DNA of 64,000 nt. Source: Paracyclopina nana (Eukaryota > Arthropoda > Copepoda > Cyclopoida > Cyclopettidae). The translations under genes and the position numbers were made by a program. Below the pieces are notes generated by a model. It saw nothing but the letters and a program-made list of their open reading frames with translations. It ran no database searches and was not told the origin of the DNA. Numbering within the stretch: position 1 is the stretch's first letter; each line of letters opens with the position of its first letter. The DNA lies in the NCBI GenBank assembly GCA_019096065.1, contig JAGUCH010000006.1:764001-828000 (forward strand), written 5' to 3'. Positions 1-11,754 of the stretch are shown here, piece by piece.

Positions 1-2039
1 ATGCAGCAAAAAATCACAATAATAAAGTTAAAGTACACTCGGATTGCGAGCTCATTGTTTACCTATTCGCGAATCGGTTAGACCACGCGTCTTTTGTATT
101 GTTTACATTTGAGGCGGAGGGCATGCAGCGCTACCAGGTGGCACTGCTTGAAAACCGCCATGTATTGAAGACAAAAGCCAGTTGATACAGGTAGTTGCCT
201 GTTGTTGATTTATTTAACTGAGATGTTTCTCAAAGCACTATTTTAATTACGAGGTTTTTACAATAATTGCCAAAACCAGTGAGAGCCAAGTGGTTAAAAA
301 AGATTGTATGCAACTACAGCATTTTTTTGCTTTTGTTTGTTTTTGTATTGTTTGGTGGTTTTTTTTGTTATATCTCTACTCTGGGGCTTTGCATGATCTG
401 ACAGCTGCATTTTTGCTTCACAAAAGTCATTGCACCTTTTGCAATTGAAGAGTGATCAGTTAATAGTATGCAAAAAAGGAGCTAATTTAGCATCTCTCAT
501 CTCAAGGATGCAGGTGGATAATTTACTAAACATCATGAGTAGCAGCGGCTTGAAGAATGCAAGAAGGGTCTACCATGCAGCTACTAAGTTATTCAGTGCA
601 TTTAATCTGACTTTATCTTATGATATGGCCATCACAATTTTATTTAGGGGACTCCACCATAAAACATTTCTTATTTCCATCTGTGTGAGCCGTAAAAGAA
701 CGAAATTCGCATTTCCACTGTGCTACTCAACATACCTGGCAGTCTTGTTTGTTCTCCGCGAAATTGCTGAGAGATTTATGACATGATTTCTGCACATAAA
801 ACGCAGAACAAGGCTTGCTTGTTAGTCTATATAGTAATATATTTTTTACATTTTTCCAGAGGAAATCAAACATATTTCCTTTAAAGCATAAAACCAAAAA
901 GTTCTGAAATAGTGCACGTATCAATATCTATCTTATGATAATTCAAGCTAAAAAAAAAGTTGTTGTCAGCTCTTAATTCCTTTGTAGGCTCTAGGAGTCT
1001 CCTTTGCTTATCACAGAAGCCAAATCTCTTTTCCTTTCTTCCTTATAGTCCAGATTTTACCAAACAGCAATTAAAATCTCACGTTCCATCGTCATCTCTT
1101 TGTCACGGAAAAGTTTGTCCTTTTTCCACCTCGCGGAGATCGATCTGGAACTACGTGGCAAATCGTGGGCGAACTCGAGGGAAAGAAAAACTGCCGTAGA
1201 GTCTGTTTTTGGCTAATTTATTGGCCTTGTAATTGCCGAAACATAAATTCAATCATGTGGGAGTATGTTGGTTGTCCTGTCAGCGCCCATCTTGCTTTTC
1301 AACACCTCCCAATAAATGAGCCTTAAAAATTGGTATCTAACAAACAAGCTAAGAACCATGCAATATTTTTTCCTAATTACTCAACCTGAAAATTCCACAT
1401 TATTGATTTTCTACTCAGCTAATTCAAAAACGAGAAAAGTAATCAGAATAGAAATGGATTTAACTTCTTGTCCATCCTTGAAAAAAAGCTAATTTTCATA
1501 TCAGCTTGGTTATTTTGGGGCTCATTTCAGTAGCCGATAATAAAACCAATGTGATACTCACGCCTTTATGAGGCATAAATTTTATTCTGCATGCCGCCAC
1601 TTTATTCACGCCAAAGGCTCTTTATGCTTCTGCCATCAAGGTGTCACCTTAATTTTTTATTCGTGTAAAAGTTTGCAGTCGTATTTCCTCGGCTAAAAAG
1701 ATGATGATGGTGATTGTTGCATCATTCAGCGACCCAGGGGCGGACGCAATTTGAAATTGAATTCCCTATATAGTAGTAGGTGCATTGCTCCGTTTTTCAT
1801 GGCACGTTTTTGGTTTATTGTGCGTCAATAGACCATTGTTTGCGATTGCTAGACAAATAGGCTCTGAAATGACGGCGTTTACGTGATAACTACCAACTGG
1901 AGCGCCACTCAAAAATTGCAGCAATTCAAACGTTTTTGTATATGTCTGCATGTGTGAATGGGTCAAGTTGAGGTTATTGCTTCCATAGGCTATATATTTA
2001 ACATGCGGTCAAAAAATGGTTTTTCTCTAGGATGATTGA
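1..2039. other. AT-rich intergenic DNA, no gene seen
   Basis: I see no open frame here with a recognisable domain, splice-site pattern or codon bias. The short frames present look like chance. Poly-A and poly-T runs are frequent. Confidence 0.6.
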
Positions 2040-2204
2040 GGCTTAGTCTTTCGCAAGTTTTGCATAGTCACGCTATTTAAATAGCTCATAGCATAAAATG
2101 TATTTAAATAGCCTCTGCTATAGCTATAGCTGCTATTTAAATACGTTTTATGTTATGAGCTATTTAAATAGCGTGACTATGCAAAACTTGCGAAAGACTA
2201 AGCC
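2040..2204. repeat. Near-perfect 73-bp-arm inverted repeat (hairpin MITE)
   Basis: The left arm (2040-2112) and right arm (2132-2204) are reverse complements with about two mismatches in 73 bp, separated by a 19-nt spacer that is itself nearly palindromic. Each arm holds two copies of a self-palindromic TATTTAAATA core. TGA lies directly outside both ends (2037-2039 and 2205-2207), a possible 3-bp target duplication. There is no coding capacity. A folded-up non-autonomous DNA transposon is the simplest reading. A short match to one end (CTAAGCCTGAA) recurs near 6400. Confidence 0.85.
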
Positions 2205-3813
2205 TGAAAGCCATAAATAGTATTGTGTAAAATAGGTCTAAATCTTGCTTAAAAATTAAAAGCTTGGAGACGAATTTCTTTTTGTTGGGAAATCAAGTTG
2301 TTATCTTTTACTAGATCGTTTGCAACGAAAAAGAGGCATAAAAGTCGGCATGCAGCTCTAGTTGCAAAAACATTCTAGCAATAGAAATTGGGCACTAAAA
2401 AAAACTGCAAAAAACTGCAGCTCACTTCATTATATAGCCTCTTTTTTGCTGTCGATTCTGCGGTCTAGCTCGCGTTTATATTGGCTCAAGTGCATTTTCA
2501 ATGGCCATAAATAATATTGAGGCACAAAAGATTTCAGCTGGATTGGTTGGTCGGGATCGATCTTTCCAGATCTAATGACGTCTAGACATCATCATTATGG
2601 CGAAGACTCCAGATTGGAGGCAAAACTTGCTACATTTATGCTTGCCAAGGACCTCGTTTCCTAGCAGGACCAATTATTCCATGAGCTCAGTGATAATTAC
2701 CATAGTCAAACTGTGGCTCTGTCTGTATCTGGTTTTTTGAAAGTTACCCCAGCATACTAGCCTTACAAAGATGACTCAAACAGGTTGAGCTTCAAATTTT
2801 TTATTTTGAGCTAGCAAGTGAAGAAACTATCAAAAATTAAGCGATGCACTCAGCCGAAATCGTATTCCCACAAAAGCGGAATACATTTTCTTGGTCATTA
2901 AGGAACTTTTTTCTACTTTTTGACCAGTTTTGAGCAGCAGTTGACAAACCCCTTTTATGACCATAATATTTAGTCTGGCAGCTAAAAGAGGATTAAAAGA
3001 GGACCAAAAAACTCCGTTTGCGTCCACATCAAAAGAAGCCTCAAATTTCAGCCAAAACCATATTTTTTTATGGCAACAATTAGCTGCTTGGCTCGTATTT
3101 TTTAAGAGACGCACAAAGCTAAATAAAAGCAAAAATGGCCACAACACAGTGAATTTTCGTATTGTGCGCCTGAAATGCTAAATATTTGGCAATAAACAAA
3201 CACACACGCGAGTTTAGCAAAAGCATTTCAAGCCTGTCACGAGCTAATTATTCAGTAAACTGAAGCAGTGACTTTAACGCGCGCAAAATGCATGAATGAG
3301 CTGAAAAATGGTTTTGCACGTTGGCATGGCGTTTTCAACTACTGAGAGCATCATATGGCCAAATTCTTTCTGTTGAAGTGTGCACTCACCTAAAAAAAAG
3401 AGTTGATCGCCCCTTCTTTCGGTGGAGGAGCCATGAAATGCTCACACACAATGTGCTATTATTCATTTTACACGTCAACTTTGGGAACAAGATTTGGTTA
3501 GGCCGAAGCAATTTTGTCCCATTATCCAATCTTCGAGCGCGCATTCCAACTCGCGAGATTTTTCCATAAACAAGAATACATAGCCAACTTTTTTCCCATT
3601 CTCGCGTGGGCTTAGGAAAAAATTATGAAAAAGAAAAACCCTCAATCTTGATGATGGAAATCCTCAGCCCACGGTGTTTACTTTGGTCTGCTGGAACTGG
3701 AAGCTTTTGACAAGTCTTTAAAAAAGAATGAGGCGTTCATCTACCGTAAAAATAATTATCACCATTTCATGGAAGTAATGATATAAAATAGTTCTTTAGG
3801 AGATTAACACCTC
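2205..3813. other. Intergenic DNA, no gene seen
   Basis: AT-rich, no supported coding region or RNA gene. Overlapping frames on both strands at 2830-3180 resemble nothing I know and look like chance. Confidence 0.55.
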
Positions 3814-4215
3814 ATATAATGTCCTGTTCATGTACCCAAACTCCTTCAGAAAATGCATAAAAAACACCTAAAGGAAAGGAGAAAAAATGTCTAAGCTCCA
3901 GATGATACAAAAAATATCAGATCGACTTTAAGCCAACTTGAAAGCAAACAAATATAATACATTTTAGACATTTTTAGCAAAATCAACAGCAAGATTTCAC
4001 CTTTTGCCATAAAAACATAAAGAAAGCTACTTTTTTACGAAGAAAAAAGGGTGAAAAGCATGAAACAAAATTGTAAAAATTGCCAACAAAAACGCTGCTC
4101 GGTCCCAAGCTGAACTGGTAGAGCGCTGCTAGCAGCAAATTCCCTATTACTAAAGACAATTTTTTCCGTACTTAAAGGCATTCTTAACACATGAACAAGG
4201 CATAAACCCTCGTTT
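3814..4215 (-). repeat. Dispersed repeat, copy 1 (unnamed family)
   Basis: This stretch is clearly similar, in reverse orientation, to 62316-62732. Shared blocks include CAGATCGACTT, AGCCAACTTGAAAGCAAACA, GGAAAGGAGAAAAA and GGAAAAAATTGTCTT, in the same order and at similar spacing. By eye roughly three quarters of positions agree. No terminal inverted repeat is obvious. Both copies contain a short open frame sharing the pattern VQL-x-x-EQRF-x-WQFL, which could be a decayed coding remnant or shared repeat sequence. The strand given is relative to the other copy. Confidence 0.75.
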
Positions 4216-6763
4216 TCATCAACTTTGATACAAGATGGAGTAGCCATATCACGAAGGTCTCAGTCAGGGGCCCGGATAAAACTTTTGGGAAATTAATCGA
4301 GCAGAGTCCATTTGTCGTCGATATACCACTTAATTTTGAGCCTCAGCTTTTTCCAAAATATCTGCTCTTTCATGAGATGATTGTAAATGGCAGCCTAGGC
4401 CATTTTTAACGAGGCCAGTTAAACATTAATTTCTGCTGATTCACGAATGCAACCAGTAAAATGCATACGTTCTAAACTATGAGTTGCAAGTTTTCAATTC
4501 ATGAAATAATTTAGTACATATAAGGTGCAGTGCTCATAAAAAGTGTTTTTAGGGTCAGTCATAACTTATCAAGGAAGAGAGCAGCGGAGAAAATGGATGG
4601 CTTGGCCATCCCTAATAAATCACAGGTGAGATTAGCTACTTAATAAACTTAGAGAGTGGACAACGCTAAAAGTTAGCAATGTGGTTTCAGCTGCCAATTC
4701 AAATAGTGGTTCCTTTTGAAAGCGATTAATTAGAAATCTGAGGCAATTGCTTACCTTAATTCAAAGTTTAAAATGAGTATGCTGAAGGAAAAACCCAAAC
4801 CCTATGCTAAAGAATTCAATATTTAATTTTTCCTAAACGATATTAAATAATTTAATAAGGAAAGAAAAGTGTGTTTTGAATTTTCCCGCTCCACTTGCTA
4901 CTTCCTAGGTTTTGTAGAGAATAAATATATATTTCCGATTTGCTTAAAAGGTCACGTGAAAGGAACTGCTGCAAAATTGGGGATTTTGTTGTCCTCTCTC
5001 TAAGTTTATTTAGTACCTAGGTGAGATGCAAGCATTTACATTCCTCGAATAGAGACAACAGCAGACCTGCACCGTGTGCCAAGCCTCCCCCATAAACCCC
5101 CCCCTAATTACAACCAATTTAGTCATATTGATGCACAAATTATAGCCAGTGCAGGCCAAAAATGAAGTATGCGCAATTTACAACATTCTGGGTCTGCTGC
5201 CCACTGTGGATTATTGCACTTCGAAGACCACCAAAACACTAAAATTAATCAAGGTCAAGCCACAAAAGTTTTCCCCAACTTTTTTGGCCCCAAATGGACG
5301 ATTGACGTGCAGATCGGGAGAGGATCATTTTTTTCCTCCAGGAGCTGTCACAACTTTGTTTTGTCAGGGAAAAAAGAAGGAGCTTAATTAGCAGCTAGCA
5401 GATAAAAAAAGGGCAGCTAGCTAGGCGTCAAAAAGCAGATAATTGATCAGGTGCTCTATAAAACCGCGGGTTTCAATGTTTGCGCTCATTTTTTACGGCC
5501 TACTAAACTTTTTGCTATAGCTGCCATCGATCGTAGCACTTCTTTTATTGACCGATCGACAAGCGCACATTTTAAACCTAAGTTACAATACCATATCTAT
5601 TTTCAGTGCGCTGCCCTTACAACAGTAAAAACAACTGGCAGGAATTCGACTCCAGTTCTGGGCTGGAATTCATTTTCGTTCATTTTTCACTGTGGTTGAG
5701 CAGCAGGAGCGTGAACCACTTGTAAACTAATTTTCAAGAATGCAATATACTATAAAATCGCGCTTGCACGCGAAGCTGATTTTCTCCAAATTCCTCAAGA
5801 TTCTATTTCCTTGCGCGACCAGTGTGATTTTGCCGGCGCGGCGCGCCTGCGTGCGTCGCAGGAGTGCAGCAGCTGATTTGCTCAATTTGCGCATGCGCAG
5901 AGCTCTCTAGGCCAAAAAGCCTTCAAAATAGCGGATATTTGAAAATATTACATAAGGCCAGAATAATTAGCCACATCATGCTCGCGATCAATCTCACAAT
6001 TTTGGGCTTAGTAGGTGTTATAATAAGCTTATGCTTATCTTAAAAGGGCTGAGCGTGACTCGACGCTTTTGAGGCAATTAAAAAAAGCTCTATGAAAGTT
6101 TGCAAGAAATGGGATTTGTTTATGGACCCATAGCTCATAAACTCGTCGTCAGAGTATTTTAGCTTGAAAGAATGCGCGAGTTAAATTGAGCCATGGCCCG
6201 GGTGAAAAAAAGGGGGCAGTTTCAGAGCTGCTCGTGATTCTAATGACGCCATTTGTATGCCAATGTCCCTGGATTTCCAGGTCGTAAAGAAGTTAGGCTT
6301 AGACAAAGATCTCACGGGCTGATTATTTACGAGGTGTCCATTCGTCATGGCTTTTTCCATCTGATCGAAAAAAAGCATTTTTAAAAGCACTGCTGAAAAC
6401 TAAGCCTGAAATAGTGCATAAATGGTGAGAAATGTCAATCATTGCCAAGTGTCTGTGGCCTATTTGTGAGCTCGCTCCAGGAGGACAAATGGCAGTGTCG
6501 TGGTCATAAAAGTCGTGTTTTTCTATTGTCGGTCTTCTCGTTTTTCTCGCACCGAGGCCATCTCTGATGCTACGTGACATAGCTCATAAAATGAGCAAAT
6601 TGACTTTCGCGCTCTGGTCCTCTTTTGGTAAACAAGCCAGCTGCCAGCTATGTGATTCATTTCAGAGCAAATCGTACATGTACTCATAACTAAATGTGGT
6701 GTTCATCTACAGGCCCAGTAAAATATCGTAATGACATTTATGATATTTTTTACGCCAGAAAAA
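4216..6763. other. Intergenic DNA with one CpG-rich, promoter-like patch
   Basis: No coding region is supported. The only non-random feature is the GC-rich patch at about 5750-5900, listed separately. Confidence 0.5.
5751..5899 (+). promoter_or_regulatory. Possible promoter: TATAAAAT plus perfect NRF1-type palindrome
   Basis: A TATAAAAT box lies at 5751-5758. It is followed by a CpG-rich stretch (5833-5863) and the 12-bp palindrome TGCGCATGCGCA at 5888-5899, which matches the NRF1/Ewg consensus YGCGCAYGCGCR. The patch contrasts with its AT-rich surroundings. No recognisable gene follows on either strand, so this is only a candidate regulatory site. Confidence 0.25.
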
Positions 6764-6922
6764 TCCATCTCCATAAAACAAATCATGACTTTTTGAGAGC
6801 TTTTTGATGTAGGGTGCGTTAACTGATAAAGGAACTATGCTCATAGTAGTTCCTTTTTGAATTAACGCACCCCCATACTTTTATGATCTCAAAAAACCAT
6901 GATTTGTTTTGTGGGGATATCT
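6764..6922. repeat. Imperfect long inverted repeat (about 160 bp)
   Basis: Outer arms carry AAAACAAATCATG and its reverse complement. Inner arms carry GGGTGCGTTAA and TTAACGCACCC, and the centre is GGAACTATG-C-TCATAGTAGTTCC. Mismatches and small gaps separate the paired blocks. The structure is typical of an old hairpin-type MITE. It has no coding capacity. Confidence 0.7.
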
Positions 6923-9900
6923 GTGATACAACTAGGAAAAACTCATATTTAAAATGGTTAGAAATGACTTTAGCACCGAAATTTAAGCTATTTAAAATTA
7001 TGTTAGATGTTTAAAAAAGCTGGCTAAAAATAAAACATGAATTCAACTTTAAAAAAGTGCTCCAAAAATTCAGGTTCATCTAAAGTGATTGTTAATAGTG
7101 TTTTTTGCATTTTGAAGGAGTTAGGAAGTTGTTTTGCTAGCTTATAGCTAAATCATAAATATCTTGAAAAATTAGGCTCAATAGTCACGAATTGGAAGAG
7201 AGCGTTCAAAATTCGCGCCGTTTTGCAGATGCACGCGCAAGATACTCGGACGGGTTGTTGCGTGCGTAGCGCAAATCAGCTGATACCAATTGGAAAACTG
7301 CAGCAGTGCGCCAGAGTGGTGCGAAACAATGATTATTTGCACATCAAAGTAGCCCCCTCTTTTGATGATCATCACCAAAAAACTGCAAAAATTGACGAGT
7401 AGCTACTAGAGCAGTGCAAAAAAGATTATCATCTTTTGGCGGAAATAATGAGATGCCAGCATATTACGTAACTAGGCCACCCAAACTTGGAGCCCAAAAA
7501 AGCGATTGCAGAAAAGCAAAGATTGGATGCAATTTGCTCGGTGGGGTGTTAAAATAGCCCCATTTTTACCTTGGGGCCCTTTAATGAGTCATCATCGTGG
7601 GGTCAAGAGTCCATCGTAGCCATTTTTTTCAAAATTGCAACCTGTTCGCGCGCGAATTCCCCAAAAATGGCCGCATCACGACTTGGCTCAGCTATTCTGC
7701 GTTATTTTTTGTTGATTAGCTTCTGGAGCTTTTTCAAAAATGTGTTCCCAAAGTGATCATTTGAGCCCGAAAATTCCACAACTACCAGCTAAGGGTGTAA
7801 AGCCTGAAATGAAGGAGCTGGCAAAAATGGGCGCAGCTGTCGCTTTTGAACAGCTGACTTTTTTCAATGGTTACCAGATTTGGGCCAAATAACAAATTGA
7901 AGCCAGTTTTCTCAATTTCATCCTGGCTCTAAATTTCAAATTTAGCAAAAGTTTTAGTTTTCTTCAGCTCTTTGACCATTAGCAACGTGGTTAAATGACC
8001 TGTTGTTGTGCAATTATGCATCAGCTGACTAAAATGGGGGGTAATTAGAGGTGCCAAAATAGCGCAATTTTCCTCATCCATTATTTAGCATACAAACCCG
8101 AAAAAAGGTTGAAAAAGGCCTTTTTATTTGATTGGAAATACAAGAATGAGGCTACGGGCGAGTTGCAGCAATTAAACTTACTTAAATTGCCCTTTTTTCT
8201 TGTTAAGTGAGGCTACTTGAAAGTGCAACTTTTTAGGGCCTTTTCAATGCCCCATTTTTCGGACTTTATTGTAGTACTATTCCCGAAAAACGAAACGTTG
8301 CATGTGCAAAGCCATTAATCTTGCGACTCTCGAGGCGTTGGAAAAAAAATTAATTTAGTGATTAGACATTTCAACGAATATATATCTGGCATTCCATGAA
8401 TAGTAGGTGTATTGCAATTAGGCCAGCCATTTGGCACTCGAAGCTGAAGCGGATTTTCCGCTTATTTACGATACGACTTGGCCTTATTCAGCCTCGCGCG
8501 GAGAAAAAAATCTGGCCATGCCAAAACACGCAATCCTGCTTTTATACACCGTCATCGTCGTGTTAATTAAATATTAGATAAAATTAACTACTAGTATGCA
8601 AACATGTCCTTCCTATTTTAACCATTGTCCATCATCATCAGGGGGTCTCAGATTGGATCTTTTGGCATTTATCTTCTTCGTGGAATATCACCCAATTCCA
8701 GACGATCAATTCTAGAGTCTGATTCGCAAAATATTATCATGCGCGAGCAAAATTCATACCTAAGTCAAAAAGGGCCTTTATTTAATATAAGAAATTTACG
8801 TCGTCCGCTTTTTTACGGATCAGACTCTACTTCCAAGAAAAATCAACTCCGCCCTGACGAATATACTTGTTTTCTTCTCACTTCCCCCCACAAATGAATG
8901 AAATCGAGATGATTTATCAGTGGCCAAGGCTACACTCTAACTTCTTGTGGCAATTAGGAATGTCATGTTAAAATCCGATAGGAGCCCAAAAAAATGACGC
9001 CATTTTTGTCCCTGCTGTGGCGCACAATTAAAAAAGCGTCTTCATAAAGAATTATAATCTGCTTTTTTTGCTGTTGTAGTTCTGATTGAGTTGTGCCCAC
9101 AAATGCAAAATTAATAAATTAATCCGGATTGCTTGTTGGCAAACCTGGGGCTTAATTCGGTAAATTATCACTCATATTCATGAAATGCATTTTTTCTCTT
9201 CCAGATTGAACCATAGTAATACATAAATGACATTTGGCAATGCCAAAGTTGACCTCAGTGGCCCGGGAACTTGCACGTTGTAATTATGGATGCAAAATTG
9301 TCCCTATGAATAGCAGATAAAGTTAATTTTGGTCTGGACGCACAGTGGGCAATTTTACCGCATGAAATGCGAGAAGAGCCATCTTTTGTTTATGCTAATT
9401 TGCGCATTGTCTCTCCTGCATTATTAACATCCAGAATGAATTTTTGGCGAAACATTTTAAAAAAGGAAAAATATGAATTTTAGCTGAATTACTTTAATTG
9501 AAAAGCGCCTGATTTAATGCACTACATTTTTTGAATTTCTCTGTTTTTCTTTGAGTCAGACTCTAGCTACAAACCAGTTTTTACGTGTGAAATTAGAAGC
9601 AATGAAGTTGTCATGTCAGAAAATTCAATTAGATTGCATGGTCAAATACACGCAGGAATTTGGTCCAATCTCGGTTTTGTTATCTTGCCATGGCATTTCC
9701 TGGAAAGAAAATGCGATGCTGAGAAGCATCAAAGCATCAAAAAACTGCTTTGATTCCACCATGGAAAAAATTGGCACGTTTGCAAATCTAGGCCATCAGT
9801 TAAGAAAAATCTGGGCTGAACCCTTCAATTTTTATTGAGCGATAAAATCAGTCGGAAAAAATTGTGAGGTTGCGTGACTTTCATTTATATTGTTGCGCTT

Positions 9901-10174
9901 TTGGAGCGCGATTCTCAGCTCGATTTAGTCGATCATTCAGCTTTACTCACTTTACTTTACAATTTCGGATTTGGACAAGTTTCTCGGAAACCGACAAAAC
10001 AGAGCAGTGTTGTGACTTGTGAATCGTGATTTGATTTTTTGTGTGTGTTAAACTGAAAACAGACCAAAGTGGAGATATTCTGAAGCTGCTTTCAAGGTAG
10101 GACATAACATCTATTTTTAGGGGGATTTTTTCCGAGCGAAGGATAAACAAAAAGATCCTAGTTTCTGCGGCTCT
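6923..10174. other. Intergenic DNA, no gene seen
   Basis: AT-rich spacer. Frames up to about 95 codons occur but carry no recognisable domain and no plausible partner exons. Confidence 0.55.
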
Positions 10175-10785
10175 GCTGGTAAAAGGCACTTTTTGGGAAA
10201 GGCACCTACATAAATTGGCACTACAACAAATGGCACTGCAATAAAAGGCACCCTTCATAAAAGGCACTTCGACAACTTATACCTAGCAAGACAAATGAGC
10301 TTTATTAGGAGGCCATTCTCATATTGCCAGAAATAGCTAAGCTAAAAATAGCTAAGGTTAAAAAAGCTAAGCAAACGCTATTTTCACCTTAGTTTAGCTT
10401 TTTCCCTCTATATGAGAACAGAATAGGGACTCAAAATTCCGCAAGGTGGCGACAATAGTTTAGTAACGCTTTTTTTGCTCAGTTTTTTCTGGCAGAAAAG
10501 CCGGGATCGAAAGCAAAACCCCTACGAGAGAACCAAACATAGCCAACAAAGAGCAAAAATCAAGATCTTTCATATGTTGACCGATCTAATGTCATATCAG
10601 CCAAGCGTATCAGAAAACACTTTTTAATCCAAAATGATCAAATAAATTTTGAGATGAGCGCCTTATACAAGGGGTGCCAATAATAAAAAAGAGCCTTTTT
10701 ATTAAACTGCTTATTTTGTATGGTGCCTTTTATAGTAGTGCCAAATTATGTAGGTGCCTTTCCCAAAAAGTGCCTTTCACCAGTA
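10175..10785. mobile_element. Foldback-type element with 16-bp-phased GGCAC/GTGCC array
   Basis: The terminal inverted repeats are about 49 bp with about two mismatches (left end CTGGTAAAAGGCAC, right end its near reverse complement). GGCAC starts at 10185, 10201, 10217, 10232, 10247 and 10263 in the left arm. G(T/A)GCC starts at 10674, 10691, 10723, 10738, 10754 and 10770 in the right arm. Spacing is therefore 15-17 bp, with one unit missing near 10707. There is no internal gene. A second MITE sits between the arms (10310-10424). It looks like a non-autonomous foldback transposon whose arms are built of short iterated sites. Confidence 0.8.
10310..10424. mobile_element. Short MITE, family 2, nested copy
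   Basis: The ends match the element at 45259-45489: AGGCCATTCTCATATTGCC on the left and TATGAGAACAGAAT on the right, with GCTAAGCTAA-type subterminal repeats. The trinucleotide AGG flanks both sides (10307-10309 and 10425-10427), consistent with a 3-bp target duplication. It lies inside the foldback element 10175-10785. Confidence 0.8.
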
Positions 10786-11673
10786 TAACCGTTTCAGCAG
10801 GTTGTTTCTGGTTAAGAAAATATTTTTTTTAATTGTCCATGAGCACGAAGGTTACACAACCTTTTCTAAAATTAAGTTGTATGCTCTTGTAGCTACTTAA
10901 ATTGAGTTTTGAAAAATTATATTGGTTTTTTTAGCTAATTAACTCATTCAAATTTTGCCCTCAATTAATCCTCAAAATATTTGTTCGGTTGAATTGAAGT
11001 AGCATGGGTAAATCCTAAGTAGCAGAAATCCGCGGTCAAGTTTTGCTTTTGCTCTAAATGGAATTTTGGCATGAAGTTGGAAAACCATTTTCTAGCAAAA
11101 ATTCTGAGCCTTGATATAGATTCAATTTCACTTCGGGAATCGAAGGTATTTTCTGGTCCATGATAATATCAAAGTTTTAGTCCAGGTTTCCCTTGCATTT
11201 GGTAAATGTCAAACCTAAGAATTGTCAGGGCTTCTTTTGAGTGCAACCGAAGAAGCAGAGCTTGAACTTTGTCGACACGTGAGACTTTTCATATAAAGTT
11301 TCAACAGGAAGAATTCAAGTTCTTATCTGCTTCAGTAGGGGATATAAATCCTTATCTGTGAATCCTAGCCATTGAATGATGATCAGATTTCCATCCATCA
11401 AGTTCTAACTAATCAATTTCGGAGCAGAGTTGGAGTATAGTAGCAAAGCGCCAGAGCGGCGCCTCTTTTCAAAAGCCCTTGGGGAGTCTTCTTTCCCAGA
11501 TCGAGACCACCTTGCAAGTTAAATGAATTCCCAGAAAATCACCTTGTTGTTTTGGGCCCTCATAAATTATTCCCATAGCAAAATGGATCTGACTTTTGAA
11601 ATCCATTACAAGCTAGGAAACTATAATTATTTGAAGTATTTGAAAAAGAGAAAGCCACAGTAATAATCATGTT
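10786..11673. other. Intergenic DNA downstream of the calmodulin-like gene
   Basis: No gene or repeat was recognised. It lies beyond the poly(A) signal of the minus-strand calmodulin-like gene. Confidence 0.5.
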
Positions 11674-11679
11674 TTTATT
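11674..11679 (-). promoter_or_regulatory. Poly(A) signal of the calmodulin-like gene
   Basis: AATAAA on the minus strand, 75 nt past the stop codon at 11755. Confidence 0.7.
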
Positions 11680-11682
11680 TTC

Positions 11683-11705
11683 CTGGCGTGGAAAAAACAC
11701 GCCAG
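11683..11705 (-). other. Small perfect hairpin in the calmodulin-like 3' UTR
   Basis: CTGGCGTG and CACGCCAG form an 8-bp perfect stem with a 7-nt A-rich loop, directly upstream of the AATAAA in the transcript. A role in RNA processing or stability is possible but unproven. Confidence 0.45.
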
Positions 11706-11754
11706 CAACCATCGAAGTAAACAAAGTCTTGAGTGTTGTTACACTGATTTGAAA

